DNA of 64,000 nt from positions 1,612,001 to 1,676,000 of the forward strand of contig CAVPSU010000001.1 in NCBI GenBank assembly GCA_963708715.1, written 5' to 3'. This stretch comes from DAIOEK01 sp963708715 (GTDB lineage: Bacteria > Chloroflexota > Anaerolineae > Anaerolineales > Anaerolineaceae). This document shows positions 8,591 to 17,187 of this stretch, piece after piece. How positions within the stretch are numbered: the stretch's first letter is position 1; each line of letters opens with the position of its first letter. Under the pieces are notes generated by a model, which searched no databases, was not told the origin of the DNA, and was given only the letters and a program-made list of their open reading frames with translations. Both the position numbers and the translations under genes were made by a program.

Positions 8591-10051
8591 ATGACCCAAC
8601 CTAGAAATACAAGATCGACCTCACGGGCGCCTCGGAAGGCGTCCAATAAAATTCTATTCGCAATAATCGGCGTCCTCGGTATCGCGGTAGCTATTACTGC
8701 TTTCTTTGTCGTCCGGGGATTGGTATCAAGTTGGACCCTGGGGAATCTACCCGGAGCGCCTTCTTTCTCAGAATCAACCCAGGCAGTCAATGAACTCGGC
8801 ACATCATTCCCAGCATCTGGGGATGCGCTGCAACCATCCAGTGGACCGACGCCCCAACCCTGGGATGGCTCAAGCAGAGTGACGATCTTATTAATGGGTT
8901 TGGATTACGACGATACCGAGGAACGAAGACTTCCCCGAACAGACTCGATGATGGTTGCTTCCATGGATCCGCAAACCCGCACGGCAGGTTTGATGTCCAT
9001 TCCCCGTGATACCTGGACAAATATTCCGGGATTTGATTATGCAAAAATCAACACAGCTTATTTTCTTGGAGAATCGTACAAACTACCCGGCGGTGGAGCA
9101 GGTTTAGCCGTACAAACCGTGGAGAGTTTCCTGGGTGTCCCCATAAACTATTACGCCCAAATCGATTTTGACGCCTTTGTGAAATTCATTGATGAACTGG
9201 GTGGGATCGATATCCATGTTCCCAAGAAAATTAAAGTGAGCCTTTTGGGCGCGTATACCGTTCACAGCGGCGACGGAAAGACATTCAGCCGGGAAGAAAA
9301 AACATTGAAACCTGGCGTTCAAAAATTGGATGGAGCCACTGCCCTTGCCTATGCTCGTGATCGTCACACCGATGGTGGTGATTTCGACCGTGCATCTCGG
9401 CAGCAGCAGGTTGTCCAGGCAGTCCGGGAAAAAGTACTAAATTTGAATATGCTCCCAACCTTGATCGCAAAAGCTCCAAAATTGTACTCAGAGCTTTCGT
9501 CTGGAATTCATACAAACTTGTCCCTGGATCAGATAGTTCAGCTTGCGCTCTACGCCTCCCAGGTGCCCACTGCAAATATTAAGTATGGGTTACTTGGACC
9601 TGATTCATCCCTGACCGGGATGTCTCCCGATGGTCAGGCAATTTTGATCCCGATCATGGAAAAAGTACGGACCGTTCGTGACAATACATTTGCCACTGGT
9701 GGTCCGATCGGTCCTGGAATTGTTTCTGGCGACCCGACGGAATTGCTAAAACAGGAACAGGCAAAAGTGTCCATTCGTAATGGGTCTTCAACTGCAGGAC
9801 TGGCAGAGACTTCTGGAAATTACTTTCTGAAGCAGGGACTAAACGTTGTGGAAGTTGGTAACGATAACCTCTCCACGGTTTCCTATATCATTGATATTAC
9901 CGGGAAACCATATACGGTGAGTTATTTGACAAGTGTTCTAAAGCTCAGCCCGGCTCAGATCCGTAACTCCGCCTATGATCCCAATTCACCGGTAGACGTG
10001 ATCGTTGTCCTGGGAAATGACTGGGCAAATCAGAATCCGATGGGTCAATAA
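8591..10051 (+). CDS. LytR–CpsA–Psr (LCP) family glycopolymer transferase with LytR_C domain
   Basis: 486 aa, type II membrane protein: a basic N terminus, one membrane segment (about residues 20–42), then the extracytoplasmic LCP domain. Family motifs are present: RTDSMMVASMDP, SIPRDTW, and YARDRHTDGGDFDRASRQQQ with its conserved Arg/Asp residues. A C-terminal LytR_C domain begins at about residue 390 (VSIRNGSSTAGLAE…). LCP enzymes move undecaprenyl-linked glycopolymers onto the wall or another acceptor, which fits the polysaccharide genes at 46–64 kb. A TATATT sequence at 8575–8580, ten bases before the ATG, suggests a very short leader. Confidence 0.9.
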   Translation: MTQPRNTRSTSRAPRKASNKILFAIIGVLGIAVAITAFFVVRGLVSSWTLGNLPGAPSFSESTQAVNELGTSFPASGDALQPSSGPTPQPWDGSSRVTILLMGLDYDDTEERRLPRTDSMMVASMDPQTRTAGLMSIPRDTWTNIPGFDYAKINTAYFLGESYKLPGGGAGLAVQTVESFLGVPINYYAQIDFDAFVKFIDELGGIDIHVPKKIKVSLLGAYTVHSGDGKTFSREEKTLKPGVQKLDGATALAYARDRHTDGGDFDRASRQQQVVQAVREKVLNLNMLPTLIAKAPKLYSELSSGIHTNLSLDQIVQLALYASQVPTANIKYGLLGPDSSLTGMSPDGQAILIPIMEKVRTVRDNTFATGGPIGPGIVSGDPTELLKQEQAKVSIRNGSSTAGLAETSGNYFLKQGLNVVEVGNDNLSTVSYIIDITGKPYTVSYLTSVLKLSPAQIRNSAYDPNSPVDVIVVLGNDWANQNPMGQ

Positions 10052-10069
10052 AAAGTAGATTACAAGATT

Positions 10070-10093
10070 ACTCCCCTTCGGGGGAGTTTTTTT
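10070..10093 (+). terminator. Intrinsic terminator after the LCP gene
   Basis: ACTCCCC, loop TTCG-type, GGGGAGT, then seven T residues; a textbook rho-independent terminator 19 bases after the stop codon. Confidence 0.95.
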
Positions 10094-10310
10094 ATCTGGT
10101 TTTCTGGGATATCTGCTGCATACCGATCATCGGGAATCCCGCGGAGAACAGGTCGAAATTCCGACCATGCTGTGGTTTGGATTGAAATCTCCAACCACCT
10201 GATGCTTAGGAACGCTCTTCATATATTTCGAAAATCCAGATAAAGCAACAACGATATTGACATGTCTCGCAAAGATGATCCATATCCCGTAAAATGAGAG
10301 TATTGAGGGC

Positions 10311-10949
10311 ATGATGGCAATCAAGTTTCGTTCTTTTGGAGAAAAGAAACTGGCTTCCTTTCAACAGGAGCAGACTGGCAACAATTGCGCTGTATTTTCA
10401 ACCTGTGCAGCACTCAATCTCTTATTAGGTCTCGAACTCAATCCCCTGCAATGGTCGGAAAAGATAGATGATTTGCCCATTCCATCCATTCTGAAATACC
10501 GCATGTTTCATAATGGTCCAGTCACTCCAATTCAGCATGTCCATTTGATCCAATGGGTGCTGGAAGAGCACCAGATCGCAGATGTTCAAGTGGATCGTGG
10601 AAATGAGACTGCGGAAGAATTGATGTTGGGTTTGACGCAACCCAATCAGGTCAAATTGGTCACGATCGGATGGTTCTACGAAGCTCCACCGGAGATCACG
10701 TATGGGACCTCAGCTGTAAATCAAAATGCCAGTCGTGCCCGGGTTGGATTTCATACGCTTATTTTGGCGGCATATGATCCCCTCCATATCAGCAAAGATG
10801 GGATCCAGAGACCATGGGGTTTCATTAATTCATGGAAATCGTCTGCAGAAAAATTATATTGGATGCAGGCGATCGAATTTCTACACAGTTGGAATATATT
10901 CACTCCAATGGGCGGCAGACGATCAGTAGTTACAATATCCAGGCTGTAA
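10311..10949 (+). CDS. Papain-like (C39-type) cysteine protease-like protein, unrecognised family
   Basis: 212 aa, no signal peptide or membrane segment. I do not recognise a named family, but the residues fit a papain-fold active site: a QTGNNCAVFS segment (Gln21, Cys26) at the start of a helix, FHTLILAAYDP (His148) at a strand, and WGFINSW (Asn173) after it. Order and spacing (Cys – about 120 – His – 25 – Asn) match C39/papain-like enzymes. The substrate is unknown; it could be a processing peptidase, a transglutaminase-like enzyme or an inactive relative. A GAGGG ribosome site precedes ATGATG at 10311/10314. Confidence 0.55.
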   Translation: MMAIKFRSFGEKKLASFQQEQTGNNCAVFSTCAALNLLLGLELNPLQWSEKIDDLPIPSILKYRMFHNGPVTPIQHVHLIQWVLEEHQIADVQVDRGNETAEELMLGLTQPNQVKLVTIGWFYEAPPEITYGTSAVNQNASRARVGFHTLILAAYDPLHISKDGIQRPWGFINSWKSSAEKLYWMQAIEFLHSWNIFTPMGGRRSVVTISRL

Positions 10950-11013
10950 AATAACTGAATTCAATCCGAGTACATTTGTTTTAAGAAAGAACCTCAAACT
11001 CTATTATATTTGA

Positions 11014-11073
11014 AAATACTTTGTTTATTACTTTTTCAAACTACTTGACAAAGTATTTGAATCATCCTACAAT
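11014..11073 (+). promoter_or_regulatory. Promoter and operator of the ROK gene
   Basis: TTGACA (11045–11050), a 17-base spacer and TACAAT (11068–11073) form a near-consensus promoter. AAATACTTTGT (11014–11024) and its exact inverse ACAAAGTATTT (11048–11058) form an 11-bp inverted repeat with a 23-base spacer; the downstream arm overlaps the -35 box. This is the layout of a repressor site, most simply for the ROK protein itself. Confidence 0.65.
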
Positions 11074-11128
11074 TTGATTCGATCTGAGAGAACTTCCATA
11101 CCCATACCAAGTTGGTGAGTTCACCTTT

Positions 11129-12352
11129 ATAAATCAAGATTATTCCACCCCGGCAGCAATCCGGGCACATAATCTCAGCTTTACACTCAACCTTATCCGT
11201 GAACGGGGGACGATCACCCGCACGGAATTGAATCAGATTACCCGCTTATCTCCCACAACTATTTCCTCCCTTGTGAATGTCTTATTTACCAGCAATTTTG
11301 TATCTGAAGCTGGTATAGGAAAATCATCAGGTGGTAGACGCCCAATGGTGCTCCAGTTCAATTATGACAGCCGATATACTCTTGGCGTGGATATGGGCGC
11401 CAGCCACATCACCATTGTTATCATGAAATTAAATGGGGAAATCCTTGCTCGCAAGACAAAAAATCTCGATGTGATCGGTCAACCGCACGATGCCATTGAG
11501 ATGATCCGTACGATGATCGTGGATATTACGACCAAACAGAATGTGAATCTTACTGATTTGTTGGGGATTGGTTTCACTGTTCCAGCCCCATTGATCGATG
11601 CAAAAACAGGAGAATTTCTAACCTATTATATGCCTGCCTGGGCAGGCATCCGCCCTGCTGACCTGCTACGTCAATTACTTGGTGTCTCCATATATGTTGA
11701 AAACGACGCCAATGCTGCCGCTGTCGCAGAGAAATATTGGGGCAGTGGACGCGGTTATGAGGATATGGCATATATCAAATTGGGTACCGGTGTGGGCTCA
11801 GGGTTGATCATCAATAATGAGATCTACCGTGGTGTCAGCGGTAATGCAGGTGAGATCGGGCATACCACCATCGAAGCATCCGGGAGATTGTGCCGGTGTG
11901 GTAACCATGGCTGTATCGAAAGCTATGTAGGGATCCCCGGGATTCTACGAGATGCCAGGGTTGGATTGGCAAATGACAAGATCTGGAAAAACCAACTGGA
12001 TAAATTACGCATGGAGAATGTGATTGCCACCGCAAAAGAAGGGAATCAGGCGTGCCAGCAAGTGATTTCCAAGGCGGGACGGTATATGGGGATCGGCATA
12101 GCTAACTTGATCAATTTGTTCAATCCCGGGTTGGTGGTGATGGGGGGGGAATTGATAGGGGCAGGTGATTTATTTATGAATTCGGTACTGACTTCTCTGC
12201 GGGAGAGGACGATTCCTTTCGATGATCATCGGGAGAAACTGGTCCTAGGGGAATTAGGCGCAGAAGCTGTTGCAATCGGCGCAGCGACACTGGTTATGGA
12301 AAATGCATTTAATGAAATTAATCTTTACCAAACACTGCGCAAAAAGAATTAA
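11129..12352 (+). CDS. ROK-family sugar-responsive repressor with non-canonical start
   Basis: Winged-helix DNA-binding domain followed by a sugar-kinase-like sensor. The sensor shows a phosphate-loop region (LGVDMGASHITIVIM), VENDANAAAVAE, GEIGHTT and the zinc motif CRCGNHGCIE. The DNA-binding domain (TPAAIRAHNLSFTLNLIRE, then GTITRTELNQITRLSPTTIS) extends upstream of the first ATG/GTG/TTG in frame, which is a TTG at 11228 inside the recognition region. The frame is open back to 11078 and contains no ATG, GTG or TTG before 11228. I place the start at ATA 11129, nine bases after GGTGAG, giving 407 aa as expected for ROK repressors. Starting at 11228 would remove most of the helix-turn-helix. 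It precedes the sugar transporter genes and probably controls them. Confidence 0.75.
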   Translation: MNQDYSTPAAIRAHNLSFTLNLIRERGTITRTELNQITRLSPTTISSLVNVLFTSNFVSEAGIGKSSGGRRPMVLQFNYDSRYTLGVDMGASHITIVIMKLNGEILARKTKNLDVIGQPHDAIEMIRTMIVDITTKQNVNLTDLLGIGFTVPAPLIDAKTGEFLTYYMPAWAGIRPADLLRQLLGVSIYVENDANAAAVAEKYWGSGRGYEDMAYIKLGTGVGSGLIINNEIYRGVSGNAGEIGHTTIEASGRLCRCGNHGCIESYVGIPGILRDARVGLANDKIWKNQLDKLRMENVIATAKEGNQACQQVISKAGRYMGIGIANLINLFNPGLVVMGGELIGAGDLFMNSVLTSLRERTIPFDDHREKLVLGELGAEAVAIGAATLVMENAFNEINLYQTLRKKN

Positions 12353-12439
12353 ATTGGGAGGAGGTGATTGTCTCAGCATAAAATAGTGGTTATAAAAGAG
12401 TTGTCAATATTTTTCACTTAACACAATTGGAGGAAAAGT

Positions 12440-14824
12440 ATGTATAAGAAGTTGTTACCAATCATTAGTGTTGCGCTGATTTTGACCTTCGTTCTGGCTG
12501 CCTGCCAGCCAGCTGCACCACAGGCGCCGGCTCCGGCCGAAAGCAAGCTGGCGGTCGGAATTGTACTTCCAACCAAGGATGAACCACGTTGGATTCAGGA
12601 TGAAACCCGCTTTAAAGAAGCATTGACCAAAGCTGGCTACGATGTAGAGATCCTGTTCAGCCAGGGTGATTCAGCCAAGGAAAAGGCAAATGTAGAAGCC
12701 TTAATCACCAAGGGTGTCAAAGTCCTCATCATCTGCCCACAGGACGGCACAGCCGCCGCTGCTGCCGCAGAAGCTGCCCGCCAGGCGGGAGTCAAAGTCA
12801 TTTCTTATGACCGCTTGATCCGCGACACCGATGCCGTTGACTACTATGTAACCTTCGACAGCATTGCCGTCGGAGAAGCACAGGGTCAATACCTGGTGGA
12901 TCATGCTAAAGGAACCGGCTTACCCCTGTACATCTACGCCGGCGACTCTGCTGACAACAACGCGTTCTTATTCTTTGAAGGCGCCTGGAATGTTCTTCAA
13001 CCCAAGATCGCAGACGGTACCTTTGTCCTCAAGAATTCTGCCGAAGCCATAGCGCTGCAGGATAAAGCCACCCTGACCCGTGATGAGATGGCTAAGATTA
13101 TTGGCCCGATCACCACGAAATGGGATTTCAATACCGCCAAGGGTTTGGCAGAAGCCAACCTGACCTCAACCACCGCAGCAGATAAGGGTGATGTGTTCAT
13201 CCTGGCTCCGAATGATGGCACCGCTCGAAATATCGCAGATGCCTTTGCCGCCGATAAAGACGTCAAGAGCTATGTTGTGACCGGACAGGACGCTGAAAAA
13301 GCCTCCGTTCAATACATCATTGATGGCAAGCAGTCCATGACTGTATTGAAAGACGTCCGAACTCTTGTTAGCGACGCAATCGCCGCTGCCATCGCCTTCC
13401 TCGAAGGCAAGGTTCCTGAACAAACCAACACATACGACAATGGCAAGTTCCAGGTTCCTGCGAAACCATCCGTAGTTGTCTCCGTTGACAAATCCAACGT
13501 CAAAGCCGCCGTTATCGATTCTGGATACTGGCCGGCGAGTGACTTCACCGGACTTGATACCCTCGGTGCAGCTGCTCCTGCTGCTCCAGCCGCTCCTGCC
13601 GGTCAGGTGGAAATTTTCTCCTGGTGGGTTGGTCCTGGTGAAGCTGATGGATTGGCCGCGATGATCAAAATCTTCGATGCCAAATATCCGACTATCAAAT
13701 TCGTTAACGCGGCAGTAGCCGGCGGCGCTGGTACCAACGCCAAAGCTGTTTTAGCCACCCGCCTTGCTGCTGGTGATGCACCTGATTCCTGGCAGGCTCA
13801 CGCTGGACAGGAAACCATAGCGAACTACGTTGCAGCCAGTCAGGTCGCACCGTTGGATGATCTGTTCAAATCAACCGGTTTTGAAGCAGTACTACCTGCA
13901 ACCCTTCTGCCCCTGATTTCACAGGATGGTCATCCCTACAGTGTTCCAGTGAACATCCATCGCTCCAACGTTCTCTGGTATAACCCGAAGGTTCTTGCTG
14001 AGGCTGGCGTAACAGCTAATCCCAAGACCGATTTCAAAACGCTGGATGATTTCTTTAAAGCCTGCGATACCATCAAAGCTGCCGGAAAGATTTGTCTGTC
14101 GATGGGTGCTCCCTGGACAGCCATCCACCTGTTCGAAAATGTCATGATCGGCTCCATGGGTGCCGAAAAATGGAACGGGCTCTGGTCTACACCTCCGACC
14201 ACCGATTGGGCTGGTGCGGAAGTTAAGAAAGGTGTCGAGGATTTCGCGAAAGCACTTTCTTATACCAATGCTGATGCTTCCACTTTATCTGACTGGCAGC
14301 CAGCTTCCAAAATGGTTTCTGACGGTGATGCCGCATTCAATGTCATGGGTGACTGGGCTTACGGTTACTTCGCCAATCCTGCACCGAATGGTCTGGCGTT
14401 GGTACCTCACACAGACTTCGACTGGGCAACTGCACCAGGTACTTATGGTGTATTCAACTTCCTCTCCGATAGTTTCGTTCTGCCAGTCAAAGCTAAGAAT
14501 CCTGATGGAACGATTGCCTGGTTAACTGTTGCCGCTTCCAAGGAAGGTCAGGAAGCTTTCAACCCACTCAAAGGCTCCATCTGTGCTCGTACTGACTGTG
14601 ACCAAACTTTGTTTAGTGAGTATTCACAGGATGCAGCCAAAGATTGGTCGTCCAATGTCGTGGTTGGTTCATTGCAGCATGGTGTCGTTGCTGCTCCAGC
14701 CTGGGCTACCAAGATCGGTACTGCTCTCGGCCTGTTCCAGGCCAGTACGATGGATGCAGCCGCTCAAGGTGTATTCCAGACCGCACTTGCAGATGCTTGT
14801 GTTTCTGATGGTGCCTGCAAATAA
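12440..14824 (+). CDS. Fused double sugar-binding lipoprotein: ChvE-like plus GtsA-like
   Basis: 794 aa. A lipoprotein signal peptide ends in LAAC with Cys22 as the lipidation site. Residues ~37–372 are a complete ChvE/multiple-monosaccharide PBP type 1 domain: VGIVLPTKDEPRWIQDE, ISYDRLIRDTD, DSADNNAFLFF, VTGQDAEKASVQ and an ending like ChvE (VIDSGYW). An Ala/Pro linker (376–389) joins it to a PBP type 2 domain from residue 390 to the end, with GtsA-like features (VEIFSWWVGPGEADGL, SVPVNIHRSNVLWYNP, NPLKGSICARTDCD). Both domains look full length. Neighbours encode CUT1 and CUT2 membrane parts, so one lipoprotein may feed two transporters. There is a strong ribosome site (GGAGG). Unusual fusion; the frame is continuous and codon use does not change across the linker. 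Confidence 0.9.
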   Translation: MYKKLLPIISVALILTFVLAACQPAAPQAPAPAESKLAVGIVLPTKDEPRWIQDETRFKEALTKAGYDVEILFSQGDSAKEKANVEALITKGVKVLIICPQDGTAAAAAAEAARQAGVKVISYDRLIRDTDAVDYYVTFDSIAVGEAQGQYLVDHAKGTGLPLYIYAGDSADNNAFLFFEGAWNVLQPKIADGTFVLKNSAEAIALQDKATLTRDEMAKIIGPITTKWDFNTAKGLAEANLTSTTAADKGDVFILAPNDGTARNIADAFAADKDVKSYVVTGQDAEKASVQYIIDGKQSMTVLKDVRTLVSDAIAAAIAFLEGKVPEQTNTYDNGKFQVPAKPSVVVSVDKSNVKAAVIDSGYWPASDFTGLDTLGAAAPAAPAAPAGQVEIFSWWVGPGEADGLAAMIKIFDAKYPTIKFVNAAVAGGAGTNAKAVLATRLAAGDAPDSWQAHAGQETIANYVAASQVAPLDDLFKSTGFEAVLPATLLPLISQDGHPYSVPVNIHRSNVLWYNPKVLAEAGVTANPKTDFKTLDDFFKACDTIKAAGKICLSMGAPWTAIHLFENVMIGSMGAEKWNGLWSTPPTTDWAGAEVKKGVEDFAKALSYTNADASTLSDWQPASKMVSDGDAAFNVMGDWAYGYFANPAPNGLALVPHTDFDWATAPGTYGVFNFLSDSFVLPVKAKNPDGTIAWLTVAASKEGQEAFNPLKGSICARTDCDQTLFSEYSQDAAKDWSSNVVVGSLQHGVVAAPAWATKIGTALGLFQASTMDAAAQGVFQTALADACVSDGACK

Positions 14825-14848
14825 TCAACCTTTAATAAAGCTCTACAG

Positions 14849-14878
14849 AATTGGGCGGCTCACCCGAGCCGCCCAATT
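14849..14878 (+). terminator. Strong stem-loop after the binding-protein gene (attenuator or mRNA stabiliser)
   Basis: A perfect 13-bp stem (AATTGGGCGGCTC / GAGCCGCCCAATT) with a 4-base loop begins 24 bases after the stop codon. No T-run follows, so it may act as a partial terminator or 3'-end stabiliser that keeps binding-protein mRNA in excess over permease mRNA. Confidence 0.6.
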
Positions 14879-14998
14879 TCGAACAATGCTCTAAAATGAT
14901 CAGATAATCTCAGGATGGTCCTGTTGATAAGATCAGACAGCGGAATCAGAGTTGAGTTAGGTTGAGAATAATCAATTAGCAATTAACACAAATACGTT

Positions 14999-15027
14999 TT
15001 TACACAAGGCAGGAATCTGTCTATAAT
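14999..15027 (+). promoter_or_regulatory. Internal promoter for the permease genes
   Basis: TTTACA (14999–15004), 17 bases, TATAAT (15022–15027). It sits in the 343-base gap between the binding-protein gene and the first permease, leaving a leader of roughly 130 bases. AAATACGTTTT just upstream (14990–15000) matches 9 of 11 bases of the half-site found in front of the ROK gene. Apart from this promoter and the stem-loop I see nothing else in the gap. Confidence 0.6.
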
Positions 15028-15167
15028 TTTCATTAAGGCTTAGTTTTGTAGTTTTTATTCTTTCGAATTCGATCTACCCGTCATCCTTTGACAGTATGAC
15101 CGTGAGCAAAATAAAATAAGAAATGCGATGAAGAGGTAGTACCGAATGTCTGTTACCGAGGCAATGT

Positions 15168-16244
15168 ATGTCTCTCAAAATTAGATTTCGTCCGAACCGG
15201 CTAATCTTAGCTGTTGCCCTAATGGTGTTGGGTATCGTTTCTATTATTTACTTATCGAAGACAAAGCTCGTACTATTTGGATCCGATTTTACTTCCATTG
15301 GTTTGCTTGCAGCCGGATTGGTCTTCTACGCTGGAATTATCGTTATCGTTATGATGTTCGAGAATGAAACCATTCTATCGATTTCAATATTATTGCCTTC
15401 CATGGTTGCGGTGGCAATATTTGTTTATGGTTTTATCGGATGGTCTATTCGGGTATCTTTGAGCAAATGGAAAGGATTGAATCCGGACTTTACCTGGGTC
15501 GGCTTGGCGCAATATTCCGAACTGTTTAATAATGACCCACGGTTTATCATAGATGTCAGAAATACTGTTATGTTTACGATCTTATTCATAGCTGCCTGCC
15601 TGATCATCGGTTTGACCCTTGCCATTCTTCTGGATCAAAAATTACGGGGGGAAGCGATCTTTCGAAGTATTTTCCTCTTTCCAATGTCAATTTCCTTTAT
15701 TGCTTCCGGTGTAGTATGGGGATGGTTGATGAACCCTGCCACAGGCAGTCGAACGTCAGGGATCAACTTGATCTTTAAAACCCTGGGTCTTGATTCGCTA
15801 ATCAGTTTATGGCATTCCACTCCTCAACCCTGGGGTATGGCATTCACTGTCATCCCAGCGGTATGGATGCTATCCGGATATACCATGGCGCTCTATTTGG
15901 GCGGTATTCGAAGTGTATCGGATGATCTACGCGAGGCTGCCCGGGTCGACGGGGCAAACGAATTCGAAGTTTATCGATATATTATCTTGCCCATGTTATC
16001 ACCGGTAACTCTCAGCGCAATCATTATTCTGGGGCATATGTCTTTAAAAATTTTCGATCTTATTGTCGCTTTGGGAAATAAGGATATTCGACTCGATGTT
16101 CCAGGTATCTATATGTGGGTGACTACATTTGACGGCACAAATTACGCGCAGGGTGCTGCCATTGGTGTCCTTATGTTAATCAGTGTGGCTGTCCTGGTGA
16201 TTCCATATCTGATTCAAAGTATGCGGTCGGAGACTCAGATATGA
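15168..16244 (+). CDS. CUT1 sugar ABC permease, MalF/GtsB-like
   Basis: 358 aa integral membrane protein. Two extra N-terminal membrane segments (residues ~12–60) precede the usual six-segment CUT1 core. The EAA loop that docks on the ATPase is clear: EAARVDGANEFEVYRYIILP. Family members pair with a MalG-like partner, here the next gene, which overlaps by four bases (ATGA). The GtsA-like half of the upstream lipoprotein is the matching receptor. No CUT1 ATPase is encoded nearby; a shared MsmK/UgpC-type ATPase elsewhere is expected. Confidence 0.9.
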   Translation: MSLKIRFRPNRLILAVALMVLGIVSIIYLSKTKLVLFGSDFTSIGLLAAGLVFYAGIIVIVMMFENETILSISILLPSMVAVAIFVYGFIGWSIRVSLSKWKGLNPDFTWVGLAQYSELFNNDPRFIIDVRNTVMFTILFIAACLIIGLTLAILLDQKLRGEAIFRSIFLFPMSISFIASGVVWGWLMNPATGSRTSGINLIFKTLGLDSLISLWHSTPQPWGMAFTVIPAVWMLSGYTMALYLGGIRSVSDDLREAARVDGANEFEVYRYIILPMLSPVTLSAIIILGHMSLKIFDLIVALGNKDIRLDVPGIYMWVTTFDGTNYAQGAAIGVLMLISVAVLVIPYLIQSMRSETQI

Positions 16245-17068
16245 CCCACAGGAAACCGGTATTAACCATATCCATTTATTTATTTCTGATTATTCTCGCG
16301 GCAGTATATCTACTGCCAATCTACTTATTATTACTGACAGGATTTAAACCATTTAATCAAGTTGACCTGAAAACCATGTGGTATCTCCCCCAGGGCGGAC
16401 TCTATATCGAGAATTTTATCGCTGGTTTCAAGCAACTCAGTCCCAACATCATGAACAGTCTGGCAATGGTGATTCCAGAAGCTCTCTTATCGGCTCTTCT
16501 TGGATCGATCAATGGTTACCTGCTTTCGAAATGGAAATTCAAAGGTTCCAACCTGATCTTCGCATTGATCCTGTTCGGAATGTTCATTCCATATCAAAGT
16601 ATCCTGATTCCGTTGGTCAAATTCATGCAGGCGATCAAATTGTATGGAGACCTACCCGGTTTGGTGTTGGTCCATATCATTTATGGCATTCCCATTACGA
16701 CCCTTATTTTCAGGAATTATTACGCCGGGATATCCAGCGAAATCTTGGAGGCTGGTCGAATCGATGGGGCAAGCCTGATGGGATTGTACCGTCATATCAT
16801 GTTCCCGTTATCTGCTCCCGGCTTTGCGGTTGTTATAATCTGGCAATTTACCCAGGCATGGAACGAATTTTTATTCGCGGTAGTATTGACAAATCAAAGC
16901 CATTGGCCAGTTACGGTCGCGCTTAACAACCTGGCTGGCAGTCAACTTGTCCAATGGAATGTATTAATGGCTGCCACATTTATGGCTGCTTTACCTACCA
17001 TGCTGGTTTATATCTTCCTGGGGCGATACTTCCTCCGGGGATTAATGGCCGGGTCATTAAAAGGCTAA
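16241..17068 (+). CDS. CUT1 sugar ABC permease, MalG/GtsC-like
   Basis: 275 aa with six membrane segments, the usual length for MalG-type subunits. The N terminus has the family pattern of a first membrane helix followed by LLTGFKPFNQVD. The EAA loop is EAGRIDGASLMGLYRHIMFP. The C terminus ends RYFLRGLMAGSLKG, typical for the family. It overlaps the preceding permease by four bases and would form the heterodimeric channel with it. About 119 bases separate it from the CUT2 ATPase gene. Confidence 0.9.
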   Translation: MTHRKPVLTISIYLFLIILAAVYLLPIYLLLLTGFKPFNQVDLKTMWYLPQGGLYIENFIAGFKQLSPNIMNSLAMVIPEALLSALLGSINGYLLSKWKFKGSNLIFALILFGMFIPYQSILIPLVKFMQAIKLYGDLPGLVLVHIIYGIPITTLIFRNYYAGISSEILEAGRIDGASLMGLYRHIMFPLSAPGFAVVIIWQFTQAWNEFLFAVVLTNQSHWPVTVALNNLAGSQLVQWNVLMAATFMAALPTMLVYIFLGRYFLRGLMAGSLKG

Positions 17069-17187
17069 GGGAAAGGTCAATCTCGCTTTCAGGAAGATGT
17101 GTGCGGAAAAGGGATTCCTTCCAACAATGGAGATGTGCGTATGGTCATTCTAATTGAAACCACAATGCCATTTTTTTCGGAGGTGCC

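Noticed and set aside
10094..10310. Possible small gene or RNA between the LCP and papain-like genes
   Set aside because: The minus-strand frame lacks a ribosome site and protein-like composition, and no RNA structure was recognised.
12440..14824. Fused receptor as an assembly chimera
   Set aside because: The frame, linker and codon use are continuous, both halves are complete, and the neighbours match both halves; still worth checking with reads.
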